From Planctomycetaceae bacterium (lineage in GTDB: Bacteria; Planctomycetota; Planctomycetia; Pirellulales; Thermoguttaceae): a DNA stretch of 12,422 bases. Below are positions 1 through 5,740 of this stretch, piece after piece. Under the pieces are notes generated by a model. That model ran no database searches. It was not told the origin of the DNA and saw only the letters and a program-made list of their open reading frames with translations. Position numbers and translations under genes: made by a program. The stretch covers positions 1 to 12,422 of the forward strand of contig JAITAZ010000272.1 of NCBI GenBank assembly GCA_031283825.1, read 5' to 3'. Within the stretch, counting starts at the first letter, position 1, and every line of letters begins with the position of its first letter.

Positions 1-231
1 CCAGAAAATATTCGTATCATAAATAAAAAATTAGAACTGTTAAAACCAATTGCTCAATCGCACAATTTAACAATTGGTCAACTTGTAATTGCATGGACTG
101 CCGCAAAATATAACAAAATGCACGTCCTGTGCGGAATGAGAAATCCAAAACAAGCCGCAGAAAACGCAAACGCCGGAAATATAAATCTGGCAAACGACGA
201 AATCAAAAAAATAGAAGAAACATTTTTGTAG
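1..231 (+). CDS. Aldo/keto reductase, C-terminal part (5' end outside window)
   Basis: The reading frame is open from base 1 and stops with TAG at 229-231, giving the last 76 residues of a protein whose start lies upstream of the window. The visible part follows the usual end of the NAD(P)H-dependent aldo/keto reductase (TIM-barrel) family. It has a helix reading ELLKPIAQSHNLTIGQLVIAW (the 'la..hg.tpaqlalaW' pattern), then a strand and loop VLCGMRNPKQAAENANAG (the 'piPGtrn.eqleeN' NADP-binding segment), then the closing helix LANDEIKKIEETF. The catalytic Asp/Tyr/Lys/His residues lie in the missing part, so the substrate cannot be inferred. The usual Pro-Gly before the Arg-Asn is Cys-Gly here. 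The hairpin-rich repeat at 263-416 follows about 30 nt after the stop. The family call is fairly sure; the specific activity is unknown. Confidence 0.82.
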   Translation, partial: PENIRIINKKLELLKPIAQSHNLTIGQLVIAWTAAKYNKMHVLCGMRNPKQAAENANAGNINLANDEIKKIEETFL

Positions 232-262
232 AATTATTTTGTAAGTATTCAGTAGATAATAA

Positions 263-416
263 ACCCCAGATCAGGTATGCGACCTTTCGCCGAAAGGTCG
301 CGTTGCCGAAGGCAACGATAAAATGGATTCGACAATAATTAAAATCAATTCCAGATTTACCGTCGGCTAACGCCGACGCGACCTTTCGGCGAAAGGTCGC
401 CTACCTAATCGGGGGT
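263..416. repeat. Palindrome-rich inverted pair (BIME/REP-like)
   Basis: Two 39-nt arms, 263-301 and 378-416, are inverted copies of each other with only 3 mismatches. Each arm contains a hairpin with a 10-bp stem (GCGACCTTTC/GAAAGGTCGC, 3-nt loop) at 279-301 and 378-400. Between them are two further small hairpins, CGTTGCC-GAA-GGCAACG (301-317) and CGTCGGC with GCCGACG (361-378). The block is far more GC-rich than its surroundings and has no coding potential. It lies just after the aldo/keto reductase gene, so it could stop transcription or protect the mRNA end, but no U-tract follows. The architecture resembles paired REP sequences; no mobilising enzyme is visible. Confidence 0.75.
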
Positions 417-419
417 AGC

Positions 420-436
420 AAGTGCGTAACATGAGT
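420..436 (+). repeat. 17-bp dispersed repeat, copy 1
   Basis: The 17 bases AAGTGCGTAACATGAGT recur exactly, on the opposite strand, at 5441-5457. This copy follows the paired palindromes at 263-416 by 3 nt and includes a small GTAAC-ATGA-GTTAC inverted repeat (426-439). It is probably the edge of a larger dispersed element. Confidence 0.6.
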
Positions 437-460
437 TACTATAAATTAATAAAAGAATTA

Positions 461-526
461 TTGATTTAAGTCAAAATTTAATTTTTAAAAAACTTCTCTG
501 TGAACACTGTGTTCTCGGTGGTTTAA
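461..526 (+). repeat. Intergenic 'tctctgtga' repeat, left copy beside folK
   Basis: About 66 nt, running from TTGATTTAAGTCAAAATTTA to TTCTCGGTGGTTTAA. It is an imperfect inverted copy of 1146-1211 on the other side of folK. The core, cttctctgtga..actgtgttctc, resembles a degenerate intergenic sequence that I know in general terms from many bacterial genomes. There is no open frame of note, and its function is unknown. Confidence 0.65.
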
Positions 527-540
527 AATAAATTTTTAAT

Positions 541-560
541 TTTTAGAGATTCCCTACTAA
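541..560 (+). repeat. 20-bp repeat TTTTAGAGATTCCCTACTAA, copy 1
   Basis: This 20-mer recurs in the same orientation at 1218-1237 with one mismatch. A more diverged inverted version (TTGGGAAATTCTAAAAA) lies near 1118-1134. The copies flank folK together with the longer inverted repeat. Copy 1 lies 5 nt past the folK stop codon. Confidence 0.55.
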
Positions 561-565
561 ATAAT

Positions 566-1063
566 TCAGAAATCAGAATTACGTATTGCGAACTTAAATT
601 TTTTCTCGGCGGTTTTAATCATTTCGGATGCGATTTCTTTGGCTGGAATCAATACAAAATCACGCTCAAACATAAGAGGATGAGGTATCTTTAATCGCGG
701 AGAATCTATTACAAAATCGCCAAATAACAATATATCTATATCAAGAGTCCTAGCGCACCAACGGATCGTTCGCACGCGTCCGAAACTGTACTCTATCGCT
801 TGCAATTTATCAAGCAATATCTCAGGATAAAGATTAGTTCGAATTAAACCGACTGCATTCAAAAAATCAGGTTGATTCTCGCCGCAACCAACCGCAACAG
901 TCTCTATCAAACTACTCAAACATATCGGCTCAACTCCCTCCAAACCGCAAACAGATAACCAACCACTCTCAATAAATCTACGACGATCCCCAAGATTAGA
1001 ACCAAATCCTAAAAGAACATCAACGCTATCTTTTCCAACACTTACAATATTACTTTTCACCAA
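566..1063 (-). CDS. folK: 2-amino-4-hydroxy-6-hydroxymethyldihydropteridine pyrophosphokinase (HPPK)
   Basis: This enzyme transfers pyrophosphate from ATP to 6-hydroxymethyl-7,8-dihydropterin, the step before dihydropteroate synthase in cytoplasmic folate synthesis. At 165 residues it matches the family (about 160). Visible motifs are GFGSNLGD at the N-terminus (19-26), QPDFLNAV in the pterin-binding region (64-71), the FGR and RW elements (94-102), RTLDIDILLFGD carrying the two Mg-binding aspartates (Asp108, Asp110), and LKIPHPLMFERDFVL PA (124-141). The signature normally reads Arg-Trp-Gly-Pro-Arg or similar; here it is RWCAR, a mild deviation. The start is uncertain. TTG at 1063 gives the numbering used here. 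GTG at 1060 sits 8 nt after an AAAGGG motif and is slightly better spaced. No other folate gene is in view, and the gene is divergent from fliO, flanked by inverted repeats. Confidence 0.95.
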   Translation of the reverse strand: MVKSNIVSVGKDSVDVLLGFGSNLGDRRRFIESGWLSVCGLEGVEPICLSSLIETVAVGCGENQPDFLNAVGLIRTNLYPEILLDKLQAIEYSFGRVRTIRWCARTLDIDILLFGDFVIDSPRLKIPHPLMFERDFVLIPAKEIASEMIKTAEKKFKFAIRNSDF

Positions 1064-1145
1064 AACAACCCTTTCGTTAAATTCTACTGAATCGTTAAAT
1101 TTTTTCTGCCCGACTATTGGGAAATTCTAAAAACTCGTTTTTTTA

Positions 1146-1211
1146 TTAACCAATGAGAACACAAAGCTCACAGAGAAAATATTTTTAAAAAATTAAATTT
1201 TGATTTAAATC
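1146..1211 (-). repeat. Intergenic 'tctctgtga' repeat, right copy beside folK
   Basis: This is the inverted partner of 461-526. Read on the minus strand it runs TGGATTTAAATCAAAATTTA, then an A/T run, then TCTCTGTGAGCTTTGTG and TTCTCATTGGTTAA. Differences from the left copy are scattered substitutions and small indels in the A/T run, so the copies are old rather than recent. Confidence 0.65.
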
Positions 1212-1217
1212 CATGAT

Positions 1218-1237
1218 TTTTAGAGATTCCCTATTAA
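1218..1237 (+). repeat. 20-bp repeat TTTTAGAGATTCCCTATTAA, copy 2
   Basis: It matches 541-560 with a single C/T difference and has the same orientation. It lies a few bases past the right copy of the longer inverted repeat. Confidence 0.55.
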
Positions 1238-1294
1238 AAAAATCGCCTTGAATCGTTACCAAAATTGTCAACGGAAATATCGTAAAAATTGCTA

Positions 1295-1323
1295 TTGGAG
1301 ATTTTTTAGGTCTTTGTTATACT
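1295..1323 (+). promoter_or_regulatory. Candidate sigma-70 type promoter for fliOPQ
   Basis: TTGGAG at 1295-1300 and TATACT at 1318-1323 are separated by exactly 17 nt. The -10 box matches the consensus in 5 of 6 positions, the -35 box in only 3 of 6. It lies about 105 nt upstream of the fliO start in the gap between divergent folK and fliO. No sigma-28 or sigma-54 flagellar promoter pattern was recognised. This is a candidate only. Confidence 0.35.
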
Positions 1324-1429
1324 CCGCCGTTTTCAGTCAATAGTTAATACTTCCGTGATTTGTTTTTTGTCCTTTAATCAATAAAAAAATTAAACCTCAA
1401 CAATTTTAAACCCAACATTCATAACGCCA

Positions 1430-2734
1430 ATGTTTGCTAATCGCCGTAATTTTTTATACAAAATTTTATCAATCGCCGCTATTATAGTTTTTTTTACAAA
1501 TATAAATATTTGTCCGGCTGATACTCCAGATAACTCAGATTTCAGTCAAGAACAATACTCGCAAAATCAAAAAAATTATAGACAAAATAATTATCCCAAT
1601 AATTCAAATTTGTCAAACGCCGCCTTCGGAAAAGAAATAACGCCAGATATCGCCGCAAAAGAACAACACAACCGCGAAAATTCAATCCGCGAACAACAAA
1701 ATCAAGAACCGCCTCTTCACGAACCTTTGCCGCTTCCGCCTAAACCATCGTCAAACTACAAAAAAAATAATCAGCTAAACGCCTTAAAAAGCGGACTTAC
1801 CAACTCGCCAACTCCTCAAACGAATAATCAGCCGATAAATTCTCACGCAACAAATTCTCCTTCAACGAATTCCTCGCGGTATTCTGCAATGTCGGCGGAT
1901 TATAACAGAAGTTCCGCACCGCAAAGAGCAATTAAATTAGCCGCAGCAGACTCGCAAGAAAATCAAATCAATAATAGAGATATTAACTCTAATCCGAATC
2001 AAAATAATCAATCAAATAATTCGACAAATAATACGAACTCGTCAGAGAAGTCGTCTAATAATGACGACGATAGAATTATCGTTACAGAAAATCAAAAAAC
2101 TCAAAACGAAAACGGGATTCTCGATCAAAAAATTGGTCTTGGCGACTCTAACGACGACGGAAATAAATTAAAGAAACCGCGAATGCCGGAGTTTTTCGGA
2201 CCTGTTGTTTCAGTTGTAAGTAGTTTATTTATCGTGATTTCAATTTTTTTGATTCTGACTCTTTTGTTTAGAAAAATTTCGCCTAACGCAACTCAGACCC
2301 TGCCGAAAGAAGTATTTGAAAATCTTGGTAAAACATTTTTGTCGCAAAAATTGCAAGTGTATTTATTGCGTCTTGGCAACAGATTAATTTTGGTTTCAGC
2401 AACAGGAGACGCTTTAACGCCGATTACAGAAATCACCGACCCCGACGAAGTCGTTACCGTTCTCGGAATGTGCCGGACGCTCAATAACAACGCAATAAAT
2501 AAATTTCACAAAAATTTATCGGCACAATTAAACTCAAACAACTTTAACGAATCAGAAAAAAATTACACGGCAAAAAATAACCGAAACGATTACTTCGGAA
2601 TAAATCAAAACGAACAAGAACAAAGATATAAATCCAGAACATCGCATGGATTAGATATCTACAGCGAACCAGACAACAAAAGTCTTGCATCGATTCTCGC
2701 TTCGGGAATGGAACGTAAAGGAGTCAAATCTTGA
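1430..2734 (+). CDS. fliO: Flagellar biosynthetic protein FliO with a long Asn/Gln-rich N-terminal region
   Basis: FliO is a small membrane protein that helps assemble the FliP ring of the flagellar type III export gate. The recognisable part is C-terminal: a transmembrane helix at about 257-281 (GPVVSVVSSLFIVISIFLIL), followed by the cytosolic FliO domain at about 293-345 (LQVYLLRLGNRLILVSATGD, then ITEITDPDEV). The protein is 434 residues, against roughly 100-150 for enterobacterial FliO. The excess is an N-terminal signal-like hydrophobic segment (about 10-30) plus a ~220-residue low-complexity stretch rich in Asn, Gln, Ser and Pro, and a charged Asn-rich tail of ~80 residues. If the first segment is cleaved, the low-complexity region is periplasmic. 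The ATG at 1430 has no Shine-Dalgarno sequence. The stop overlaps the fliP start by 4 nt. The call rests on the C-terminal domain and position before fliP. Confidence 0.87.
   Translation: MFANRRNFLYKILSIAAIIVFFTNINICPADTPDNSDFSQEQYSQNQKNYRQNNYPNNSNLSNAAFGKEITPDIAAKEQHNRENSIREQQNQEPPLHEPLPLPPKPSSNYKKNNQLNALKSGLTNSPTPQTNNQPINSHATNSPSTNSSRYSAMSADYNRSSAPQRAIKLAAADSQENQINNRDINSNPNQNNQSNNSTNNTNSSEKSSNNDDDRIIVTENQKTQNENGILDQKIGLGDSNDDGNKLKKPRMPEFFGPVVSVVSSLFIVISIFLILTLLFRKISPNATQTLPKEVFENLGKTFLSQKLQVYLLRLGNRLILVSATGDALTPITEITDPDEVVTVLGMCRTLNNNAINKFHKNLSAQLNSNNFNESEKNYTAKNNRNDYFGINQNEQEQRYKSRTSHGLDIYSEPDNKSLASILASGMERKGVKS
2717..2723 (+). promoter_or_regulatory. Shine-Dalgarno sequence for fliP (AAAGGAG)
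   Basis: AAAGGAG ends 7 nt before the TTG at 2731 and 13 nt before the ATG at 2737. The spacing favours the TTG, which also overlaps the fliO stop codon and implies translational coupling. Confidence 0.7.
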
Positions 2735-3960
2735 ATATGATCTCAATGAACAATTCGTATTTTAAAATTCGGCGGCGCGATAGCGTAAACGTTTGTCGTC
2801 AGACTGACAATCGGAAAACGTTATCCGAAATTACAGACGAAAAAAATTCAAACGTAAATTCAATCGCGCGTCAATTTGAATTTTTGTACGAAAATAAATT
2901 TGTCCGAGTAATAATTGCGTCGTTAATGTTTTTAATTTGCGCAACGATAATTATTCCGTTTGTTGACGGGAATTTGGTTTTTGCGCAAGTAATAATTAAC
3001 AATTACAAACCGAACAAGCCGCAAGGTCGTTATGCGGATCGGCGCGAGCCTCATTTCATGCAATTTGAGCCTTCGATTTACGACTCTAACAACGCCTCCG
3101 TAAACCGCGCCGGACGCGAGCCGTTTGAGTCTCAAGCTCCGCAACTCGACCCGCCAATCGACGAGTTACGTTACGAAGACGGCTCGTTAGCGTTGCCAGT
3201 GCCGAAAGAAATCTTGCCCGGTGTCGATTTTTTACGAACTCCCGGCGGATTAGTTTCGACGATACAAATCATGGTTATTTTAACCGTGATAACGTTAGCG
3301 CCGTCAATAATGATAATGACAACTTCGTTTGTACGCATTATGACCGTGTTAGCCGTTTTACGTCAAGCGATAGGAACGAATCAACTTCCGCCGAGTCAGG
3401 TAATTACGGCGTTGTCGTTATTCTTGACGCTTTTAATTATGACGCCGGTGTGGTCTGAAATTTATTCGGAATCGGTGTTGCCGTTTAGCGAAAGAAGAAT
3501 CGGTCTCGAAACTGCGTACAATAAAGCAGAAAGACCTGTAAGAAAATTTATGGCGGAACAAATAATGAGATGTCATAACACTGACGACGTAAAAGTTTTC
3601 TTGAGATATATCGACAATTACGCCGCGCCGGAAGAAATGACTTGGAAAGACATCCCTTGGCGTGCGCTTTTGCCGGCGTTTATGTTGAGCGAATTGAAAA
3701 CGGCGTTTATGATCGGATTTCAAATTTACTTGCCGTTTCTCGTCTTGGACATGGTAATTGCGAGCGTGATGGTTTCGATGGGTATGATGATGTTGCCGCC
3801 GGTGATTATTTCGTTGCCGTTTAAGTTAATGCTTTTTGTGTTAATGGACGGATGGCAACTAGTTGTGGTAATGTTGTTAGAGAGTTTTGAGCATTACGTG
3901 CCGGAAACAACGAGAGAATCAGTTTTATTTCAAGCAATGCAATTAAGCGGATTCTGTTGA
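2731..3960 (+). CDS. fliP: Flagellar biosynthetic protein FliP (export gate) with N-terminal extension
   Basis: FliP is the main pore-forming subunit of the flagellar type III export gate in the inner membrane. The conserved core occupies about residues 165-409. It carries the FliP signatures PAFMLSELKTAFMIGF (315-330; the usual charged/polar residue before Ile-Gly is Met) and D-MVIASVMVSMGM-MMLPP (340-357). Core hydrophobic segments are at about 175-195, 198-212, 222-240, 325-355 and 360-385. The total of 409 residues is much longer than the usual ~245. The extension has a 57-residue polar N-terminus, a signal-peptide-like helix (58-86, ending VFAQ) and a Pro/Arg-rich linker (87-160). Many FliP proteins have a cleaved signal peptide, so the odd part is the long polar lead and the linker. 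TTG at 2731 is chosen for its Shine-Dalgarno spacing and overlap with fliO. Confidence 0.95.
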   Translation: MNMISMNNSYFKIRRRDSVNVCRQTDNRKTLSEITDEKNSNVNSIARQFEFLYENKFVRVIIASLMFLICATIIIPFVDGNLVFAQVIINNYKPNKPQGRYADRREPHFMQFEPSIYDSNNASVNRAGREPFESQAPQLDPPIDELRYEDGSLALPVPKEILPGVDFLRTPGGLVSTIQIMVILTVITLAPSIMIMTTSFVRIMTVLAVLRQAIGTNQLPPSQVITALSLFLTLLIMTPVWSEIYSESVLPFSERRIGLETAYNKAERPVRKFMAEQIMRCHNTDDVKVFLRYIDNYAAPEEMTWKDIPWRALLPAFMLSELKTAFMIGFQIYLPFLVLDMVIASVMVSMGMMMLPPVIISLPFKLMLFVLMDGWQLVVVMLLESFEHYVPETTRESVLFQAMQLSGFC

Positions 3961-4040
3961 CGAATTATCGTTATGAATTATCGTTACGAAAATGTTCATT
4001 CGATTAAATTTTGAAAAAAATTTATACGTTTAATAAAAAT

Positions 4041-4310
4041 ATGGATGCACAGGTTGCGGTTGATTTATGCCGTAATGCGACTTGGATCGCGTTATTGATA
4101 GCGTCTCCGGTTTTGATTGCCGGAACGGCGGTAGGGTTGTTGATTGGACTATTGCAAGCGTTGACGCAAATACAAGAACAGACAATTGCGATTGTGTTAA
4201 AAATAATTGTGATGATTCTAGTGCTTGCGTTTCTCATGCCATGGATGACAATCAAAATGATGGATTACACAATCGAATTGTTGCAAGAAATTCCTCAGAG
4301 AATGTTGTGA
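4041..4310 (+). CDS. fliQ: Flagellar biosynthetic protein FliQ (export gate)
   Basis: FliQ is the two-helix export-gate subunit that packs around FliP/FliR. The ATG at 4041 gives 89 residues, the usual family length, and starts MDAQVAVDLCRNATWIALLI, which lines up with FliQ N-termini. Two membrane helices follow, about 14-40 and 53-75. The conserved loop GLLQALTQIQEQTIAIVLKI between and into the second helix is diagnostic. A longer form from TTG at 4011 (99 residues) is possible, but neither start has a Shine-Dalgarno sequence. The gene follows fliP by 80 nt. A near-direct repeat GAATTATCGTTA(T/C) at 3962-3987 lies in that gap, of no known role. Confidence 0.94.
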   Translation: MDAQVAVDLCRNATWIALLIASPVLIAGTAVGLLIGLLQALTQIQEQTIAIVLKIIVMILVLAFLMPWMTIKMMDYTIELLQEIPQRML

Positions 4311-4325
4311 TTTAGTAACTATTTA

Positions 4326-4467
4326 GTAACCGTTTTTTAAGATGATTTCGCGGACGAAGAGGACAAAGAGGACGTCGTTGTTTGAAATCGTAGATTAACG
4401 GCTCCAAAGAAGTTGTTCTTGAGTTTTTTCAACAGATATTAAATCTAAACGTCTCTTTTTGTCTTTT
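4326..4467. repeat. Decayed copy of the GGGGAC hairpin element with a truncated element end
   Basis: The gap between fliQ and fliR begins with GTAACCGTTTTTTAA (4326-4340), a version of the GTAACCGTTCACGG termini found later, with CACGG lost. It is followed by GAGGACAAAGAGGACGTC, TTGTTTGAAATC and GATTAACGGCTC, which align in order with the left half of the hairpins at 7398 and 11641. AAACGTCTCTTTTTGTCTTT (4447-4466) corresponds to the right arm. The GGGGAC units have become GAGGAC or similar, so the arms still pair only imperfectly. This is an old, eroded copy inside a flagellar operon. Confidence 0.55.
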
Positions 4468-4551
4468 AAAAAATTTGTCTGTTTGCGTGAAGAAAATATT
4501 TTTTTGACAAGACTGATAACAAATCTAATTAATTTTTTTCGGCTACTATAG

Positions 4552-4577
4552 CTACTATAACTAAACTAAAAAAAGGA
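4552..4577 (+). promoter_or_regulatory. fliR leader: shared CTACTATAACTAAA motif plus Shine-Dalgarno AAAAGGA
   Basis: CTACTATAACTAAA at 4552-4565 is identical to 5814-5827 upstream of the symporter, and similar to the leader of pheT. AAAAGGA at 4571-4577 lies 7 nt before the TTG at 4585 and decides that start. Confidence 0.55.
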
Positions 4578-4584
4578 TATTTGA

Positions 4585-5412
4585 TTGGATTGGTACAATT
4601 ACATTGACACGTCTCGCGTTTTTGTGTTTGCGTTGGTTTTGACGCGAGTGAGTGGAATAGTGATAATGTCGCCGGTTTTTGGCGGTTCAGACATTCCGAT
4701 GCAAGTTCGGGCGCTTTTTGCGTTTGCGCTTACGCTTTTGATAATGCCGTCTCAATGGTTGGTAGAGATTGAGGAGCCGGGAACGTTGTCGGAGTTTGCG
4801 ATTTTGATTGCGGGCGAGCTTATAATTGGTCTTTTTATTGGTCTTGGGGTGAATATATTTTTTTCTGGGATTTCGCTTGCGGGCGAGGTGATTGGTCAGC
4901 TGGGCGGATTATCGGCGGCGGCGATTTTCGATCCGATTTCGGGCGATCAATCTCCGTTATTATCGCGGATGCTGACTTATCTGGCGATAACTGTTTTCGC
5001 GGCAATAGGAGGATTAAGCACGACAATTGCCGCTCTATTAGACACGTTCCAAACATTGCCTTTAACAAAATGGACGACAAATTCAATTGGTGAAAATTCG
5101 CATTTCGAGTTAATGTCGTGTGCGTTGATTCATATTTTGAGTATTAGTTTTAATTTGTCGTTGAGAGTAGCCGCGCCGGTGATGATTTCGGTGTTAGTCG
5201 CGTTATTGGTGATGGGGCTTTTGAGTAAAACGCTGCCGCAGCTTAATCTGATGTCGATAGGATTTGGGATTAACAGTATGATTATGTTGTTGGTTTTTAG
5301 TTTATCGATTAGTTCGGGCATTTGGTGTTTTCAAGACAGAGTAAGCGACGTATTAGAATTAATTTTTCACGCCCTCCACGCAAACATAGACGTTACAGGA
5401 ATACAAAAATAA
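4585..5412 (+). CDS. fliR: Flagellar biosynthetic protein FliR (export gate)
   Basis: FliR is the single-copy subunit that closes the FliP5FliQ4FliR1 export gate in the inner membrane. The 275 residues match the family (about 260) with no extension. Family features are RVSGIVIMSPVFGGSDIP (21-38), the long central segment GEVIGQLGGLSAAAIFDPIS (100-119), LRVAAPVMISVLVALLVMGL (193-212) and SKTLPQLNLMSIGFGI (214-229). There are five to six hydrophobic helices. The TTG start is supported by AAAAGGA 7 nt upstream. flhB, which often follows fliR, is not here; a repeat element and a symporter gene follow instead. Codon use is rich in G and T at third positions, unlike fliO. Confidence 0.96.
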   Translation: MDWYNYIDTSRVFVFALVLTRVSGIVIMSPVFGGSDIPMQVRALFAFALTLLIMPSQWLVEIEEPGTLSEFAILIAGELIIGLFIGLGVNIFFSGISLAGEVIGQLGGLSAAAIFDPISGDQSPLLSRMLTYLAITVFAAIGGLSTTIAALLDTFQTLPLTKWTTNSIGENSHFELMSCALIHILSISFNLSLRVAAPVMISVLVALLVMGLLSKTLPQLNLMSIGFGINSMIMLLVFSLSISSGIWCFQDRVSDVLELIFHALHANIDVTGIQK

Positions 5413-5440
5413 AAAAATTGACGGCGGAGAAAAATTATTC

Positions 5441-5457
5441 ACTCATGTTACGCACTT
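5441..5457 (-). repeat. 17-bp dispersed repeat, copy 2
   Basis: Exact inverted match of 420-436 (plus strand here reads ACTCATGTTACGCACTT). It lies 29 nt past the fliR stop and 28 nt before the target duplication of the MITE-like element. Confidence 0.6.
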
Positions 5458-5492
5458 ATTGCCTTTGTAAAGTTTTATTTGTTTGCTATATT

Positions 5493-5728
5493 GTAACCGT
5501 TCACGGTTTTTTAAATTCGGATTTGAATTACTAAACCCAATGTAGAGACGCAATGCTTTGCGTCTCAATCGGTGAGCTTTTGATCGAACAATAGAGACGC
5601 AATGCTTTGCGTCTCTATCGGTGATTTTTTGATCGAACAATGAGACGCAAGGCATTGCGTCTCTACATTTGTTAATTTGTAACTATTCACGTTTTAATTT
5701 TGTCGATAAAATTTCCGTGAACGGTTAC
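5493..5728. mobile_element. MITE-like element 1 (236 bp) with 14-bp inverted termini and 8-bp target duplication
   Basis: The left end is GTAACCGTTCACGG (5493-5506) and the right end its exact reverse complement (5715-5728). The perfect direct repeat GCTATATT lies immediately outside both ends (5485-5492 and 5729-5736), as expected of a target-site duplication. The interior has a left flank (TTTTTTAAATTCGGATTTG), three tandem GAGACGC palindromes, and a right flank with an internal variant end GTAACTATTCACG (5679-5691). There is no transposase, so it must be mobilised in trans. Ends beginning GTAA with 8-bp duplications are typical of the IS66 family; assigning it to that family is inference. 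Element 3 after pheT and element 4 after lepB are homologous. Confidence 0.88.
5545..5663. repeat. Three tandem GAGACGCAA/TTGCGTCTC palindromes
   Basis: Palindromes at 5545-5566, 5592-5617 and 5642-5663 each have 9-bp or longer stems around a 4-nt loop (TGCT, TGCT, GGCA). They are separated by nearly identical ~25-nt spacers of the form ATCGGTGA..TTTTGATCGAAC, so the whole unit repeats every 48-49 bp. Elements 3 and 4 carry two units each. In RNA these would form strong stem-loops downstream of fliR. Confidence 0.85.
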
Positions 5729-5740
5729 GCTATATTTATA

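Noticed and set aside
129..338. Open frame rich in Arg/Lys overlapping the first gene
   Set aside because: It lies in another frame of the aldo/keto reductase end and runs on into the REP-like palindromes. It has no recognisable features.
1430..1520. Lipoprotein signal in FliO (Cys at residue 28)
   Set aside because: The residues before the Cys are Ile-Asn-Ile, not the small residues of a lipobox.
4311..4584. Rho-independent terminator after fliQ
   Set aside because: The stems available are imperfect remnants of the hairpin element and are not followed directly by a U-run. fliR may still be co-transcribed.
5545..5663. Regularly spaced repeats that look like a small CRISPR array
   Set aside because: The repeats are palindromes with variable loops, and the spacers are nearly identical to each other and to those in other gaps. 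A CRISPR array has unique spacers. There are no cas genes.
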